Positions 40,097-49,672 of a stretch of 64,000 nt of DNA are shown here, one piece after another. Position 1 is the stretch's first letter; the number at the start of each line of letters is the position of its first letter. This DNA is from Limnobaculum parvum (GTDB lineage: Bacteria; Pseudomonadota; Gammaproteobacteria; Enterobacterales; Enterobacteriaceae): contig NZ_CP029185.2 in NCBI RefSeq assembly GCF_003096015.2, positions 1,398,001 to 1,462,000 on the forward strand, written 5' to 3'. The notes beneath the pieces are model-generated. The model saw nothing but the letters and a program-made list of their open reading frames with translations, had not been told where the DNA came from and did not search any database. A program made the translations under genes and the position numbers.

Positions 40097-40239
40097 TCCC
40101 TCGTTACTTTATTGAATAACTAAAATACGCCTCGCTTCATCAAGTATCCGTATGGTGTTTATCATTAAATCCTCGGGTGAAATATGATATTCTTGCCCAT
40201 CATAAAGTTATGTTACTCGTCCGATAATAGAGGTCGTGC

Positions 40240-40422
40240 ATGGATCATCGTTTGCTGGAAATCATTGCTTGCCCGGTTTGTAATGGGAAACTCACCTTTA
40301 ATAAAGAACATCAGGAACTGATTTGTAAGATTGATGGTTTAGCTTTTGCTATTCGTGACGGCATCCCCGTCTTACTTGAGTCTGAAGCGCGCAAACTGAC
40401 GTTAGATGAGAAAACAGTATGA
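40240..40422 (+). CDS. ycaR: YcaR, Trm112-family small zinc-ribbon-like protein
   Basis: A 60-residue protein, MDHRLLEIIACPVCNGKL at the start, with one CPVC pair, a third Cys at ELICK and FAIRDGIPVLLESEAR. This is the UPF0434/Trm112 family; E. coli YcaR has the same length. Its function is not settled. It overlaps kdsB by 4 bases (ATGA), so the two are co-translated. The 143-base gap before it probably holds the promoter. Confidence 0.94.
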   Translation: MDHRLLEIIACPVCNGKLTFNKEHQELICKIDGLAFAIRDGIPVLLESEARKLTLDEKTV

Positions 40423-41171
40423 GTTTTATTGCAATTATCCCTGCTCGTTACGCCTCGACTCGTCTACCGGGTAAACCGCTGGCTGACATCGCAGGTAAAC
40501 CGATGGTGGTTCACGTCATGGAAAGAGCACTGGAATCCGGTGCATCTAGAGTGATTGTAGCAACCGATAATATTGATGTACAAAAAGCCGTAGAAGCGGC
40601 TGGTGGAGAGGTTTGCCTTACCAGCCCGCACCATAATTCCGGAACCGAACGTTTGGCCGAGGTAATCGAACGTTATCAGTTCAGTGATGATGAAATCATC
40701 GTTAACGTTCAGGGTGATGAACCTCTAGTACCTCCAGTGATTATCCGTCAGGTTGCTCATAATCTGCTTGGTGCTGATGCCGGTATGGCAACACTGGCGG
40801 TGCCAATTACTTCTGTTGAAGAAGTGTTTAATCCGAACGCGGTTAAAGTGGTTATCAATAGCGAAGGCTACGCGCTCTATTTTTCAAGGGCAGCGATTCC
40901 TTGGGATCGCGAACGTTTTTCCGTTTCTCAGAAGGAAATCGGCGATTTCTATCTTCGCCATATAGGTATTTATGCCTACCGTGCTGGATTTATTCGTCGC
41001 TATATCAGTTGGGCGCCAAGCCCACTTGAGCAAATAGAAATGTTAGAGCAGCTAAGAGTGTTATGGTACGGCGAAAAGATTCACGTTGAAGCTGCGATTG
41101 AAGTACCTTCCGTTGGCGTCGATACGCCTGAAGACTTGGCCCGCGTTCGGGAAGTGCTGGGTCATCAGTAA
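40419..41171 (+). CDS. kdsB: 3-deoxy-manno-octulosonate cytidylyltransferase
   Basis: Activates Kdo as CMP-Kdo for the LPS inner core. 250 residues (E. coli 248). Nucleotide-binding IPARYASTRLPGKPLADIAGKP, QGDEPLVPP and the C-terminal LEQIEMLEQLRVLWYGEKIHV are family signatures. It ends in a shared terminator with the converging elyC. E. coli ycbJ, normally after kdsB, is absent. Confidence 0.98.
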   Translation: MSFIAIIPARYASTRLPGKPLADIAGKPMVVHVMERALESGASRVIVATDNIDVQKAVEAAGGEVCLTSPHHNSGTERLAEVIERYQFSDDEIIVNVQGDEPLVPPVIIRQVAHNLLGADAGMATLAVPITSVEEVFNPNAVKVVINSEGYALYFSRAAIPWDRERFSVSQKEIGDFYLRHIGIYAYRAGFIRRYISWAPSPLEQIEMLEQLRVLWYGEKIHVEAAIEVPSVGVDTPEDLARVREVLGHQ

Positions 41172-41188
41172 GGATCATTCGGGTAGAG

Positions 41189-41223
41189 AATAAGCCGTTC
41201 GGAGTGCTTCCGAACGGCTTATT
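41189..41223. terminator. Bidirectional terminator between kdsB and elyC
   Basis: A 15-bp perfect stem, 41189-41203 with 41209-41223, loop GTGCT. It lies between the two converging stops. The T runs are short, but the stem is very stable. Confidence 0.8.
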
Positions 41224-41241
41224 CATATTAAACAATAAAAA

Positions 41242-41997
41242 CTACTCTTTGACGGTTAGCCATAAATCGCCCAACGTTTCGTACCAAGCACGTTCGCTAT
41301 GTGACAAATAGATAGGGGAAGGAAAGGCTTTCTCCCAAGGGCTAAGTGGCCCCAATGATGCCAACTGATTGGCGGGCGCTGGAATAGGGTTTAATCCCTC
41401 CTTCTGAAAAATACGCATTGCTCTGGGAAGATGGTTGGCAGAGGTCACCAATAACAGCGTTTTTTGCCGTGCTATCTGAGCTACCGCCTGCGCTTCTTCG
41501 ATCGTATCTTGGGCCTGTGGCAACATGATGATGTCCTGTTCAGGGACACCTAAGCTCTCAGCGACCATCGCTGCGACTTTCGCATTGGGTAAAGGATTGG
41601 AAATCGCGGCAGCGCCCGTAAAAATCATTTTAGCGCCAGGGTGTTGACGATAAAGGCGAACCCCTTCAGTGACTCTTGGCAAGCTGTTAGACAAAAGATT
41701 AGCGCTCGGTGCCCATTCCGGATTGTAAGTATAGCCACCACCAAGAACCACGATATAGTCGATGGGACCCTTTTTCTGGTAGGTAGCATAATGATTTTCC
41801 AGCGGCATCAGTAATCTGTCAGCAACTGGTTGGAGACTCAGTAGCAATAAAGCAAGCCAGCTTACCGTCATCAGTGTTTTTGCGCTTTTTTGCCAACGGC
41901 TAAACCAAAGTAGCAGCAGTGCAAGCGCCATTAACAGCAGCAGGAAGGACAAAGGAAGCAGCAGGTTACCGATAATTTTTTTTAAAATAAATAGCAT
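41242..41997 (-). CDS. elyC: ElyC (YcbC), DUF218 envelope biogenesis factor
   Basis: A 251-residue inner-membrane protein. Two hydrophobic helices lie in the first 60 residues, then a periplasmic DUF218 domain with DYIVVLGGGYTYNP, KMIFTGAAAISNP, DTIEEAQAVAQIA and SANHLPRAMRIFQKEG. In E. coli ElyC affects peptidoglycan and envelope polysaccharide synthesis by influencing undecaprenyl-phosphate use. Its leader holds a small GGTGTT/AACACC hairpin followed by a T run (42011-42040), and the large inverted repeat at 42076-42110 separates it from cmoM. Confidence 0.93.
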   Translation of the reverse strand: MLFILKKIIGNLLLPLSFLLLLMALALLLLWFSRWQKSAKTLMTVSWLALLLLSLQPVADRLLMPLENHYATYQKKGPIDYIVVLGGGYTYNPEWAPSANLLSNSLPRVTEGVRLYRQHPGAKMIFTGAAAISNPLPNAKVAAMVAESLGVPEQDIIMLPQAQDTIEEAQAVAQIARQKTLLLVTSANHLPRAMRIFQKEGLNPIPAPANQLASLGPLSPWEKAFPSPIYLSHSERAWYETLGDLWLTVKE

Positions 41998-42075
41998 GTC
42001 TTTTCCAAAAAACGGGTGTTCTTTGTATAAAAAAACACCATCCGAATATCCAGACAGGATGAATAAGATTTATTC

Positions 42076-42110
42076 TATATCAGCCTGTGTCAAAATAGCA
42101 GGCTGATATA
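42076..42110. repeat. Perfect 12-bp inverted repeat between elyC and cmoM
   Basis: TATATCAGCCTG (42076-42087), 11 bases, then CAGGCTGATATA (42099-42110). The right arm runs into a TATAAT (42107-42112) facing cmoM, and the spacer contains TTGACA on the minus strand facing elyC. It resembles an operator over divergent promoters. Confidence 0.6.
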
Positions 42111-42159
42111 ATGAGAGACTCATTTGTGAGTTATGGAAATAAAGTCTGGCGGAGTCAAT

Positions 42160-42963
42160 TTGAGAGCCACCAAAGATCGTAATTTTGATGATATTGCAGA
42201 GAAGTTTTCCCGCAATATCTATGGCACGACAAAAGGCGAAATTCGTCAGGCGGTGTTGTGGCAAGATCTCGAGCACCTGCTGTCACTCATGCCCCAGCGT
42301 CCATTGCGTATCCTTGATGCTGGCGGTGGTGAAGGGGTAATGGCCTGTGAGATGGCTGCGCGTGGGCATCAGGTGATTTTTTGTGACATCTCAGCAGAAA
42401 TGCTGAAACGAGCAGAGCTGGCCGCGGCAGAAAAAGGTGTGAGCCAACAGATACAATTTATCCACTGTGCAGCAAAGGATGTATCAGATCATTTAGAACA
42501 GCCGGTAGATCTGGTATTGTTTCACGCGGTTTTAGAATGGGTTCAGGACCAGCGCGGTACGCTGGAAGCGCTGATCCAATGCCTGCAGCCCGCAGGCATG
42601 TTATCATTGATGTTTTACAATTATAACGCACTGTTATTTCGTAATATTACGTTAGGTAATTTTGGCTATATTGAAGCCGGGATGCAAAAAAAGAAAAAGC
42701 GAACGCTGTCACCTGACCGACCACTGGAACCTCAGCAGGTCTATAATTGGTTAGATGAAATGCAGATGGTCACCATCGGCAAGAGTGGAGTCCGAGTTTT
42801 TCATGATTATGCACAGAATAAACAACAACAGCAGCAGGATTTTGCTGCCTTGTTGGCACTGGAGTTGCGCTATTGCCGACAAGAGCCGTTTGTCAGTTTG
42901 GGACGTTATATTCATGTGATAGCACAAAAGCCAAACGAGTCGAACGTAAAGGATGAACTATGA
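42160..42963 (+). CDS. cmoM: tRNA 5-carboxymethoxyuridine methyltransferase CmoM (SmtA)
   Basis: SAM-dependent methyltransferase that turns cmo5U34 into mcmo5U34 in some tRNAs. SAM-binding motif LDAGGGEGVMACEMAARGH, then CDISAEMLKRAE, FIHCAAKDV and LFHAVLEWV. The C-terminal half has KKKKRTLSPDRPL and LGRYIHVIAQKP. I place the start at the TTG at 42160: it has GGCGGAG five bases upstream and reaches DRNFDDIAEKFSRNIYGTT almost at once, as in E. coli, giving 267 residues. The ATG at 42133 (276 residues) has no ribosome site. It overlaps mukF by 4 bases. Confidence 0.94.
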   Translation: MRATKDRNFDDIAEKFSRNIYGTTKGEIRQAVLWQDLEHLLSLMPQRPLRILDAGGGEGVMACEMAARGHQVIFCDISAEMLKRAELAAAEKGVSQQIQFIHCAAKDVSDHLEQPVDLVLFHAVLEWVQDQRGTLEALIQCLQPAGMLSLMFYNYNALLFRNITLGNFGYIEAGMQKKKKRTLSPDRPLEPQQVYNWLDEMQMVTIGKSGVRVFHDYAQNKQQQQQDFAALLALELRYCRQEPFVSLGRYIHVIAQKPNESNVKDEL

Positions 42964-44282
42964 GTGATTTTTCCCAGACTGTACCTGAACTGGTCGCCTG
43001 GGCGCGTAAAAACGATTTTTCATTGTCGTTACCAACAGAACGTCTGGCATTTTTATTAGCCATAGCCACGCTGAATAGCGATCGGTTAGATGGTGAAATG
43101 AGTGAAGGCGAACTGGTTGATGCATTCAGACATGTAAGTAAAGGGTTTGAGCAAACTCACGAAACCGTTGCGGTGCGTGCTAACAATGCTATCAATGACA
43201 TGGTGAAGCAACGACTTTTGAACCGTTTTACCAGTGAACTGGCCGATGGTAATGCTATCTATCGTTTAACACCGTTGGGCATTGGTATTACCGACTATTA
43301 TATTCGCCAGCGTGAATTCTCTTCACTGCGCCTCTCTATGCAGCTATCGATCGTTGCTCAGGAACTGAACCTGGCAGCCGAAGCAGCCGAAGAGGGCGGT
43401 GATGATTTCCATTGGCACCGAAACGTATTTGCCCCGCTGAAATATTCGGTTGCCGAAATCTTTGACAGTATCGATCTCACCCAGCGCATAATGGATGAGC
43501 AGCAACAAAACGTAAAAGATGATATCGCTGCCCTGTTAGGTAAAGACTGGCGAGCTGCTATTTCGAGCTGTGAAGCCTTATTGATGGAAACTTCAGGTAC
43601 CTTGCGGGAACTGCAAGATACGTTGGAAGCCGCTGGGGATAAACTTCAGGCCAATTTATTACGCATTCAGGATGCCACAATGAACAATTCTGAACTGCTG
43701 TTTGTCGATAAATTGGTATTGGACTTACAGTCTAAACTGGATCGTATTATCAGTTGGGGTCAGCAAGCTATCGATCTGTGGATTGGCTACGATCGCCATA
43801 TCCATAAATTTATCCGTACAGCGATAGATATGGATAAAAACCGCATCTTCTCCCAGCGTTTACGCCAATCATTACAAACCTACTTTGACCAACCTTGGGC
43901 GCTAACTTACGCAAATGCCGAACGACTGTTTGATATGCGTGACGAAGAGTTGGCCCTTCGTAGTGAAGAGGTTACCGGTGAACTTCCACCGGATTTAGAA
44001 TTTGAAGAATTTACCGAAATGCGAGAGCAAATAGCGGCGCATATTGAAGCGGCACTTGAGATCTATCGACGGGATGCCCTGCCGTTGGATCTAGGTGCAG
44101 TCATGCGTAGCTATTTGACTCAATTCCCACGTTCCCGCCACTTTGACGTAGCCCGACTGTTAGTCGATCAGGCCGTCAGACTTGGCGTGGCAGATGCTGA
44201 TTTCTCCGGGTTGCCTGCCGAATGGCAGTCAATTAACGATTACGGAGCCAAGGTGCAGGCCCATGTCATCGACAAATATTGA
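42960..44282 (+). CDS. mukF: Chromosome partition protein MukF (kleisin)
   Basis: Kleisin subunit of the MukBEF condensin, which organises and segregates the chromosome. 440 residues, as in E. coli. N-terminal winged-helix dimerisation domain (PELVAWARKNDFSLSLPTERLAFLLAIATLNS), a helical middle that holds MukE, and a C-terminal winged helix that binds the MukB head (LDLGAVMRSYLTQFPRSRHFDVARLLVDQAV). It starts with an ATGA overlap with cmoM and overlaps mukE at its end. Confidence 0.98.
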   Translation: MSDFSQTVPELVAWARKNDFSLSLPTERLAFLLAIATLNSDRLDGEMSEGELVDAFRHVSKGFEQTHETVAVRANNAINDMVKQRLLNRFTSELADGNAIYRLTPLGIGITDYYIRQREFSSLRLSMQLSIVAQELNLAAEAAEEGGDDFHWHRNVFAPLKYSVAEIFDSIDLTQRIMDEQQQNVKDDIAALLGKDWRAAISSCEALLMETSGTLRELQDTLEAAGDKLQANLLRIQDATMNNSELLFVDKLVLDLQSKLDRIISWGQQAIDLWIGYDRHIHKFIRTAIDMDKNRIFSQRLRQSLQTYFDQPWALTYANAERLFDMRDEELALRSEEVTGELPPDLEFEEFTEMREQIAAHIEAALEIYRRDALPLDLGAVMRSYLTQFPRSRHFDVARLLVDQAVRLGVADADFSGLPAEWQSINDYGAKVQAHVIDKY

Positions 44283-44979
44283 ACAAATCATGCCGGCTAA
44301 GCTGGCTCAGGCAATTGCTAATTCACTTTTCCCGGCGCTTGATAGCCAATTGCGCTCTGGTCGCCATATCGGCACGGATGAACTAGATAATCATGCTTTC
44401 CTGATGGATTATCAGGATGAGTTGGAGCTGTTTTATCAACGCTATAACGTTGAGTTAATTCGGGCGCCAGAAGGGTTCTTCTATTTGCGTCCTCGCTCCA
44501 CCACGCTGATATCCCGCTCGGTTCTATCCGAATTGGATATGATGGTAGGTAAGATTCTTTGCTATCTCTACCTCAGCCCGGAGCGGTTAGCGCAGGAAGG
44601 TATCTTTAGCGGTCAGGAACTGTACGAAGAGCTGATTTCATTGGCAGATGAAAGCAAACTATTAAAATATGTCAACCAGCGTTCGACCGGTTCTGACCTT
44701 GACCGTCAGAAACTACAGGAAAAAGTCCGAACGTCCCTTAACCGATTGCGCCGTTTAGGCATGGTGACGTTTATGGGAACTGACAGCACTAAGTTTCGAA
44801 TTACCGAAGCGGTTTTCCGTTTCGGTGCGGATGTTCGCAGTAGTGACGATCCAAGAGAAGCGCAATTGCGTATGATTCGTGATGGTGAGGCGATGTCGCT
44901 GGAGAATAGTTTGTCACTGACTGATGATGACCAGAATAATGAAAACGTGGCGGATAGCGCGGAGGATGAACAGGAATGA
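44263..44979 (+). CDS. mukE: Chromosome partition protein MukE
   Basis: Accessory subunit of MukBEF that binds MukF and modulates MukB ATPase. 238 residues with winged-helix folds: MSSTNIEQIMPAKLAQAIAN, FFYLRPRSTTLI, LDMMVGKILCYLYLSPERL and RSTGSDLDRQKLQEKVR. The frame extends to 44182 inside mukF, but the ATG at 44263 matches the E. coli start and keeps the usual 20-base overlap. The acidic C-terminal tail is typical. It overlaps mukB by 4 bases. Confidence 0.97.
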   Translation: MSSTNIEQIMPAKLAQAIANSLFPALDSQLRSGRHIGTDELDNHAFLMDYQDELELFYQRYNVELIRAPEGFFYLRPRSTTLISRSVLSELDMMVGKILCYLYLSPERLAQEGIFSGQELYEELISLADESKLLKYVNQRSTGSDLDRQKLQEKVRTSLNRLRRLGMVTFMGTDSTKFRITEAVFRFGADVRSSDDPREAQLRMIRDGEAMSLENSLSLTDDDQNNENVADSAEDEQE

Positions 44980-47900
44980 TTGAACGCGGTAAATTTCGCT
45001 CGTTAACGCTGGTCAACTGGAATGGCTTTTTTGCCCGAACTTTTGATCTGGATGAGTTAGTCACTACACTTTCTGGCGGTAACGGGGCAGGGAAATCCAC
45101 CACCATGGCGGCTTTCGTTACTGCTTTGATTCCCGATCTGACATTACTTCACTTCCGTAATACCACGGAAGCGGGAGCCACCAGTGGTTCCAGAGATAAA
45201 GGTCTGTACGGTAAGTTAAAAGCCGGTGTTTGTTATGCCACGTTAGACGTGGTGAACTCCCGACATCAGCGTGTTATCTGCGGGGTTCGTTTACAGCAAG
45301 TTGCCGGTCGTGATAAGAAGGTGGATATCAAACCCTTCACTATTTCGGGTTTACCGGCAGCGATACAGCCGACTCAAATTCTGACTGAGACAGTCGGTGA
45401 GCGTCAGGCTCGCGTCCTACCTCTGCCTGAGTTAAAAGAGCGGGTTGAAGCTATTGAAGGGGTTCAGTTTAAGCAATTTAACTCTATTGCTGACTACCAT
45501 GCACTGATGTTTGATTTGGGCGTTATTCCTAAGCGTTTACGCTCTTCTTCCGATCGCAGTAAGTTCTATCGTCTGATTGAAGCTTCATTGTACGGTGGTA
45601 TTTCCAGTGCCATCACCCGTTCCTTACGGGATTACCTGCTGCCGGAAAACAGCGGAGTGCGTAAAGCCTTCCAAGATATGGAATCCGCACTGCGGGAAAA
45701 CCGCATGACACTCGAGGCTATTCGAGTTACTCAGTCTGACCGAGATCTGTTTAAGCACCTGATTTCTGAAGCAACCTCTTATGTGGCCGCTGACTATATG
45801 CGTCACGCCAACGAACGACGGGTTCATCTTGACGGGGCATTGGTGCTACGCAATGAGTTGCTTACCAGCCGGACTCAATTGATTACTGAGCAGTATCGTC
45901 ATGTTGAAATGGCGCGAGAGCTGACGGAGCAGTCCGGAGCGCAAACCGATCTTGAAATGGATTATCAGGCCGCCAGCGATCATCTGAATTTAGTACAAAC
46001 GGCAATGCGCCAACAGGAAAAGATCGAACGTTATCAAGGCGATCTGGATGAGTTGACGTACCGTTTAGAAGAGCAAAATGAAGTTGTTGCTGAGTCTAAT
46101 GAACAACTGGCGGAATATCAGGCTCGCACCGAAGGTTCTGAACTTGAAGTTGATGAGTTAAAAAGCCAGTTGGCTGACTATCAACAAGCGTTGGACGTAC
46201 AGCAAACTCGGGCCATTCAGTACCAGCAGGCGTTGACCGCGCTGGAACGTGCTCGTGAAGTGTGCCAACTGCCCGAGCTGACGGCAGATAATGCTGATGA
46301 ATGGTTAGATACCTTTACTGCCCGCGAGCAAGAGGCAACGGAAGCATTATTAGCACTGGAGCAAAAACTTAGCGTAGCCGATGCGGCGCACAGTCAGTTT
46401 GAAGAAGCCTATCAGTTGGTTTGTAAAATGGCTGGTGAAGTCAGCCGGGCGGATGCTTGGAAAACAGCGAAAGAGCTATTACGCGACTGGTCATCACAGC
46501 AGCATCAGGCGGAGCGAGTCAATGCATTACGCATTCAGCTTTCAGAGCTGGAGCAGCGTTTACGCGAGCAGAAAGATGCAGAACGTTTACTGCAAGAATT
46601 TTGTAAGAAAGCCGGACATGACTATCAACTGGAAGCGTTGGAAGACGTTCGTAGCGAGCTGGAAATGCGTCTGGAAGAGCTGTCTCAGGGCGCAGCCAGT
46701 TTTGGTGAACAGAGAATGTCTCTGCGTCAGGAACTGGAACAAGCCAACAGTCGTATCAAACAGTTATCAGAGAGAGCACCGGTCTGGATTGCTGCTCAGG
46801 ATGCACTCACTCAGCTCGGTGAGCAGTGTGGTGAAAGCCTAGAAAACAGCGCTCAGATTACTGAACAGATGCAGTACCTGTTGGAGCGTGAGCGTGAAAC
46901 TACCGTAGAACGCGACCAAATATCACAGCAAAAAAGTTTGATTGAGCAGCAAATTGAACGCCTGAGTCAACCGAGCGGAGCTGAAGATGGTCGTCTGCTG
47001 GCTTTAGCCGAGCGCTTTGGCGGCGTATTGTTATCTGAAATTTATGATGATGTGGTACTGGACGATGCGCCTTATTTCTCCGCGCTATACGGACCCGCCC
47101 GCCACGGTATCGTCGTGCCGGACCTTTCTCTGCTACGCGAGCATTTAGATGCTCTGGATGATTGCCCGGAAGATCTGTATCTGATTGAAGGAGATCCTCA
47201 ATCATTTGATGACAGCGTCTTTGAGGCGGAAGAACTGACTGGCGCAATAGTAGTTAAAGTTTCCGATCGCCAGTGGCGCTATTCGCGTTTCCCGGAAGTG
47301 CCGTTATTTGGTCGAGCAGCCCGTGAAAACCGTCTGGAAGTACTGAGTGCAGAGCGCGAGGAATTGGCAGAACGTTATGCCACTATCTCTTTTGACGTAC
47401 AAAAAACGCAGCGCTTGCACCAAAGTTTCAGCCGTTTTGTTGGCACACATCTTTCCGTGGTGTTTGATAGTGACCCAGAAGCGGAGATCCGCCAGTTAAC
47501 TTCTCGTCGTAATGAAGTTGAACGTGAGCTGAATGGTCATGAAGGTCAGGAGCGTCAGCATAAACAACAGATCGATCAGGCTAAAGAGAGCATTAGCCAA
47601 TTAAACCGCATCATGCCGCTGTTACACTTGATGGGGGATGACTCCCTGATTGAACGTGTTGACGTGATTCGTGAAGATCTGGAAGAGGCTCAGGAAGCCG
47701 CTCGCTATGTTCAACAGCATGGCAACACATTAAACAAACTTGAGCCATTAGTGGCGGTGTTGCAAAGCGACCCAACGCAGCATGAGAATTTACAGGCCAG
47801 CTATACGCAGGCGCAGGCGGTGCAGCGTCAGGCTAAACAACAGGCTTTTGCGTTAACTGAAGTGGTACAGCGTAGAGTTCATTTCAGCTACAGCGATTCG

Positions 47901-49460
47901 GCCGGCATGCTGACGGAAAACTCCGATTTAAACGATAAGCTACGTCAGCGTCTCGAGCAGGCAGAAGCCGAACGCAGCCGCGCCAGAGAGCAATTAAAAT
48001 CTTATCAGGCCCAAGCTTCACAATTTAATCAAGTGCTCGCATCCCTCAAGAGTTCTTACGATGCCAAGCGCGATATGCTGAAAGAGTTAGGGCAGGAGTT
48101 GCAGGATATCGGCGTTCAGGCCGATTCCAATGCGGAAGCCAGAGCCAAGCAGCGCCGTGATGAGCTGTATGCCGGATTGCACCAGAATCGCCAGCGCTGT
48201 AATCAACTGGAGAAACAAATTACCTTCTGTGAAGCCGAGATGGATAATTTACAGAAGCGGTTACGCAAAGCAGAACGTGAATACCACCAGATTCGCGAAC
48301 AGGTTGTCACTGCGAAAGCGGGTTGGTGCCTAGTGATGCGACTGGTTAAAGACAATGATGTTGAACGCCGTCTACATCGCCGTGAACTAGCTTATATGGA
48401 TGCAGAAGAGCTGCGCTCAATGTCGGATAAAGCATTGGGTGCATTGCGTTTGGCGGTTTCTGATAACGAACATTTACGTGATGTCCTCAGAGCGTCGGAA
48501 GATCCTAAACGACCAGAGCGAAAAATTCAGTTCTATATTGCGGTCTATCAGCACCTAAGGGAGCGTATTCGTCAGGATATTATTCGTACCGACGATCCGG
48601 TTGAAGCCATTGAACAAATGGAGATTGAACTGGCTCGATTGACGGAAGAGTTAACGGCCCGCGAGCAGAAGCTGGCAATCAGTTCCAAGAGCGTAGCTAA
48701 CATTATCCGCAAAACGATTCAGCGCGAGCAGAACCGTATTCGTATGCTGAATCAAGGCTTACAGGCCGTTGCCTTTGGTCAGGTTAAAAGCGTACGTTTA
48801 AATGTCAATGTGCGTGAAGCCCATGCGACATTACTCGAAGTCTTGTCTGAACAGCAGGAACAACACCAGGATCTGTTTAGTAGTAATCGGTTAACCTTCT
48901 CTGAAGCTTTAGCTAAACTCTATCAGCGTTTGAATCCGCATATTGATATGGGGCAGCGTACAGCGCAGACCATTGGTGAAGAGTTGCTGGACTACCGTAA
49001 CTATCTGGAGCTGGAAGTGGAAGTATTCCGTGGCTCTGACGGTTGGTTGCGTGCCGAAAGTGGAGCTTTATCAACCGGTGAGGCTATCGGTACCGGTATG
49101 TCGATTTTGGTGATGGTGGTTCAGAGCTGGGAAGAAGAGTCCAAACGATTACGTGGTAAAGATATTTCGCCATGTCGTCTTCTGTTTCTGGATGAGGCCG
49201 CACGTCTTGATGCCAACTCGATTGCGACACTGTTTGAGCTTTGCGATCGTTTAGAGATGCAATTGGTGATTGCCGCCCCGGAAAATATTAGTCCGGAAAA
49301 GGGCACAACCTATAAGTTGGTTCGTAAGGTATTCCAAAATCATGAACACGTTCATGTGGTTGGCCTTAAAGGGTTTGCAGTAAATAAAGAGCCTGCTAAA
49401 GTTGAAAGTGAAGCGAAAAAAAGTGATGAACCAGATGTTTCTGAAGAGTTGTTACAATAA
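44976..49460 (+). CDS. mukB: Chromosome partition protein MukB
   Basis: SMC-like ATPase of the MukBEF condensin. 1494 residues (E. coli 1486). The N-terminal head has Walker A LSGGNGAGKST (34-42). Long coiled coils of Glu, Gln and Leu flank a central hinge at about 650-780. The C-terminal head has the signature LSTGEAIGTGMSILVMV and Walker B RLLFLDEAARLD. It ends the cmoM-mukF-mukE-mukB run, all joined by overlaps. The 212-base gap after it has short AT-rich inverted repeats but no clear terminator. Confidence 0.98.
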   Translation: MIERGKFRSLTLVNWNGFFARTFDLDELVTTLSGGNGAGKSTTMAAFVTALIPDLTLLHFRNTTEAGATSGSRDKGLYGKLKAGVCYATLDVVNSRHQRVICGVRLQQVAGRDKKVDIKPFTISGLPAAIQPTQILTETVGERQARVLPLPELKERVEAIEGVQFKQFNSIADYHALMFDLGVIPKRLRSSSDRSKFYRLIEASLYGGISSAITRSLRDYLLPENSGVRKAFQDMESALRENRMTLEAIRVTQSDRDLFKHLISEATSYVAADYMRHANERRVHLDGALVLRNELLTSRTQLITEQYRHVEMARELTEQSGAQTDLEMDYQAASDHLNLVQTAMRQQEKIERYQGDLDELTYRLEEQNEVVAESNEQLAEYQARTEGSELEVDELKSQLADYQQALDVQQTRAIQYQQALTALERAREVCQLPELTADNADEWLDTFTAREQEATEALLALEQKLSVADAAHSQFEEAYQLVCKMAGEVSRADAWKTAKELLRDWSSQQHQAERVNALRIQLSELEQRLREQKDAERLLQEFCKKAGHDYQLEALEDVRSELEMRLEELSQGAASFGEQRMSLRQELEQANSRIKQLSERAPVWIAAQDALTQLGEQCGESLENSAQITEQMQYLLERERETTVERDQISQQKSLIEQQIERLSQPSGAEDGRLLALAERFGGVLLSEIYDDVVLDDAPYFSALYGPARHGIVVPDLSLLREHLDALDDCPEDLYLIEGDPQSFDDSVFEAEELTGAIVVKVSDRQWRYSRFPEVPLFGRAARENRLEVLSAEREELAERYATISFDVQKTQRLHQSFSRFVGTHLSVVFDSDPEAEIRQLTSRRNEVERELNGHEGQERQHKQQIDQAKESISQLNRIMPLLHLMGDDSLIERVDVIREDLEEAQEAARYVQQHGNTLNKLEPLVAVLQSDPTQHENLQASYTQAQAVQRQAKQQAFALTEVVQRRVHFSYSDSAGMLTENSDLNDKLRQRLEQAEAERSRAREQLKSYQAQASQFNQVLASLKSSYDAKRDMLKELGQELQDIGVQADSNAEARAKQRRDELYAGLHQNRQRCNQLEKQITFCEAEMDNLQKRLRKAEREYHQIREQVVTAKAGWCLVMRLVKDNDVERRLHRRELAYMDAEELRSMSDKALGALRLAVSDNEHLRDVLRASEDPKRPERKIQFYIAVYQHLRERIRQDIIRTDDPVEAIEQMEIELARLTEELTAREQKLAISSKSVANIIRKTIQREQNRIRMLNQGLQAVAFGQVKSVRLNVNVREAHATLLEVLSEQQEQHQDLFSSNRLTFSEALAKLYQRLNPHIDMGQRTAQTIGEELLDYRNYLELEVEVFRGSDGWLRAESGALSTGEAIGTGMSILVMVVQSWEEESKRLRGKDISPCRLLFLDEAARLDANSIATLFELCDRLEMQLVIAAPENISPEKGTTYKLVRKVFQNHEHVHVVGLKGFAVNKEPAKVESEAKKSDEPDVSEELLQ

Positions 49461-49672
49461 AACAATCTGAGATTATTGTTTAATTGTTATCTCGTTAAGA
49501 TAATCTATGTTCAGGTCGCCGAGAGGCGGCCAATTTTTCGACTGCCAACTTATACAGGATGTTTAGTAGAAATGTTTAATTAGAGTGTATGTTTATCAAG
49601 CCATTTTAACGTTCAAATGGGGCATATAGTGGCAATGGTCAATAATTTGTTGGTAAGAGCAGGGGACAAAGG

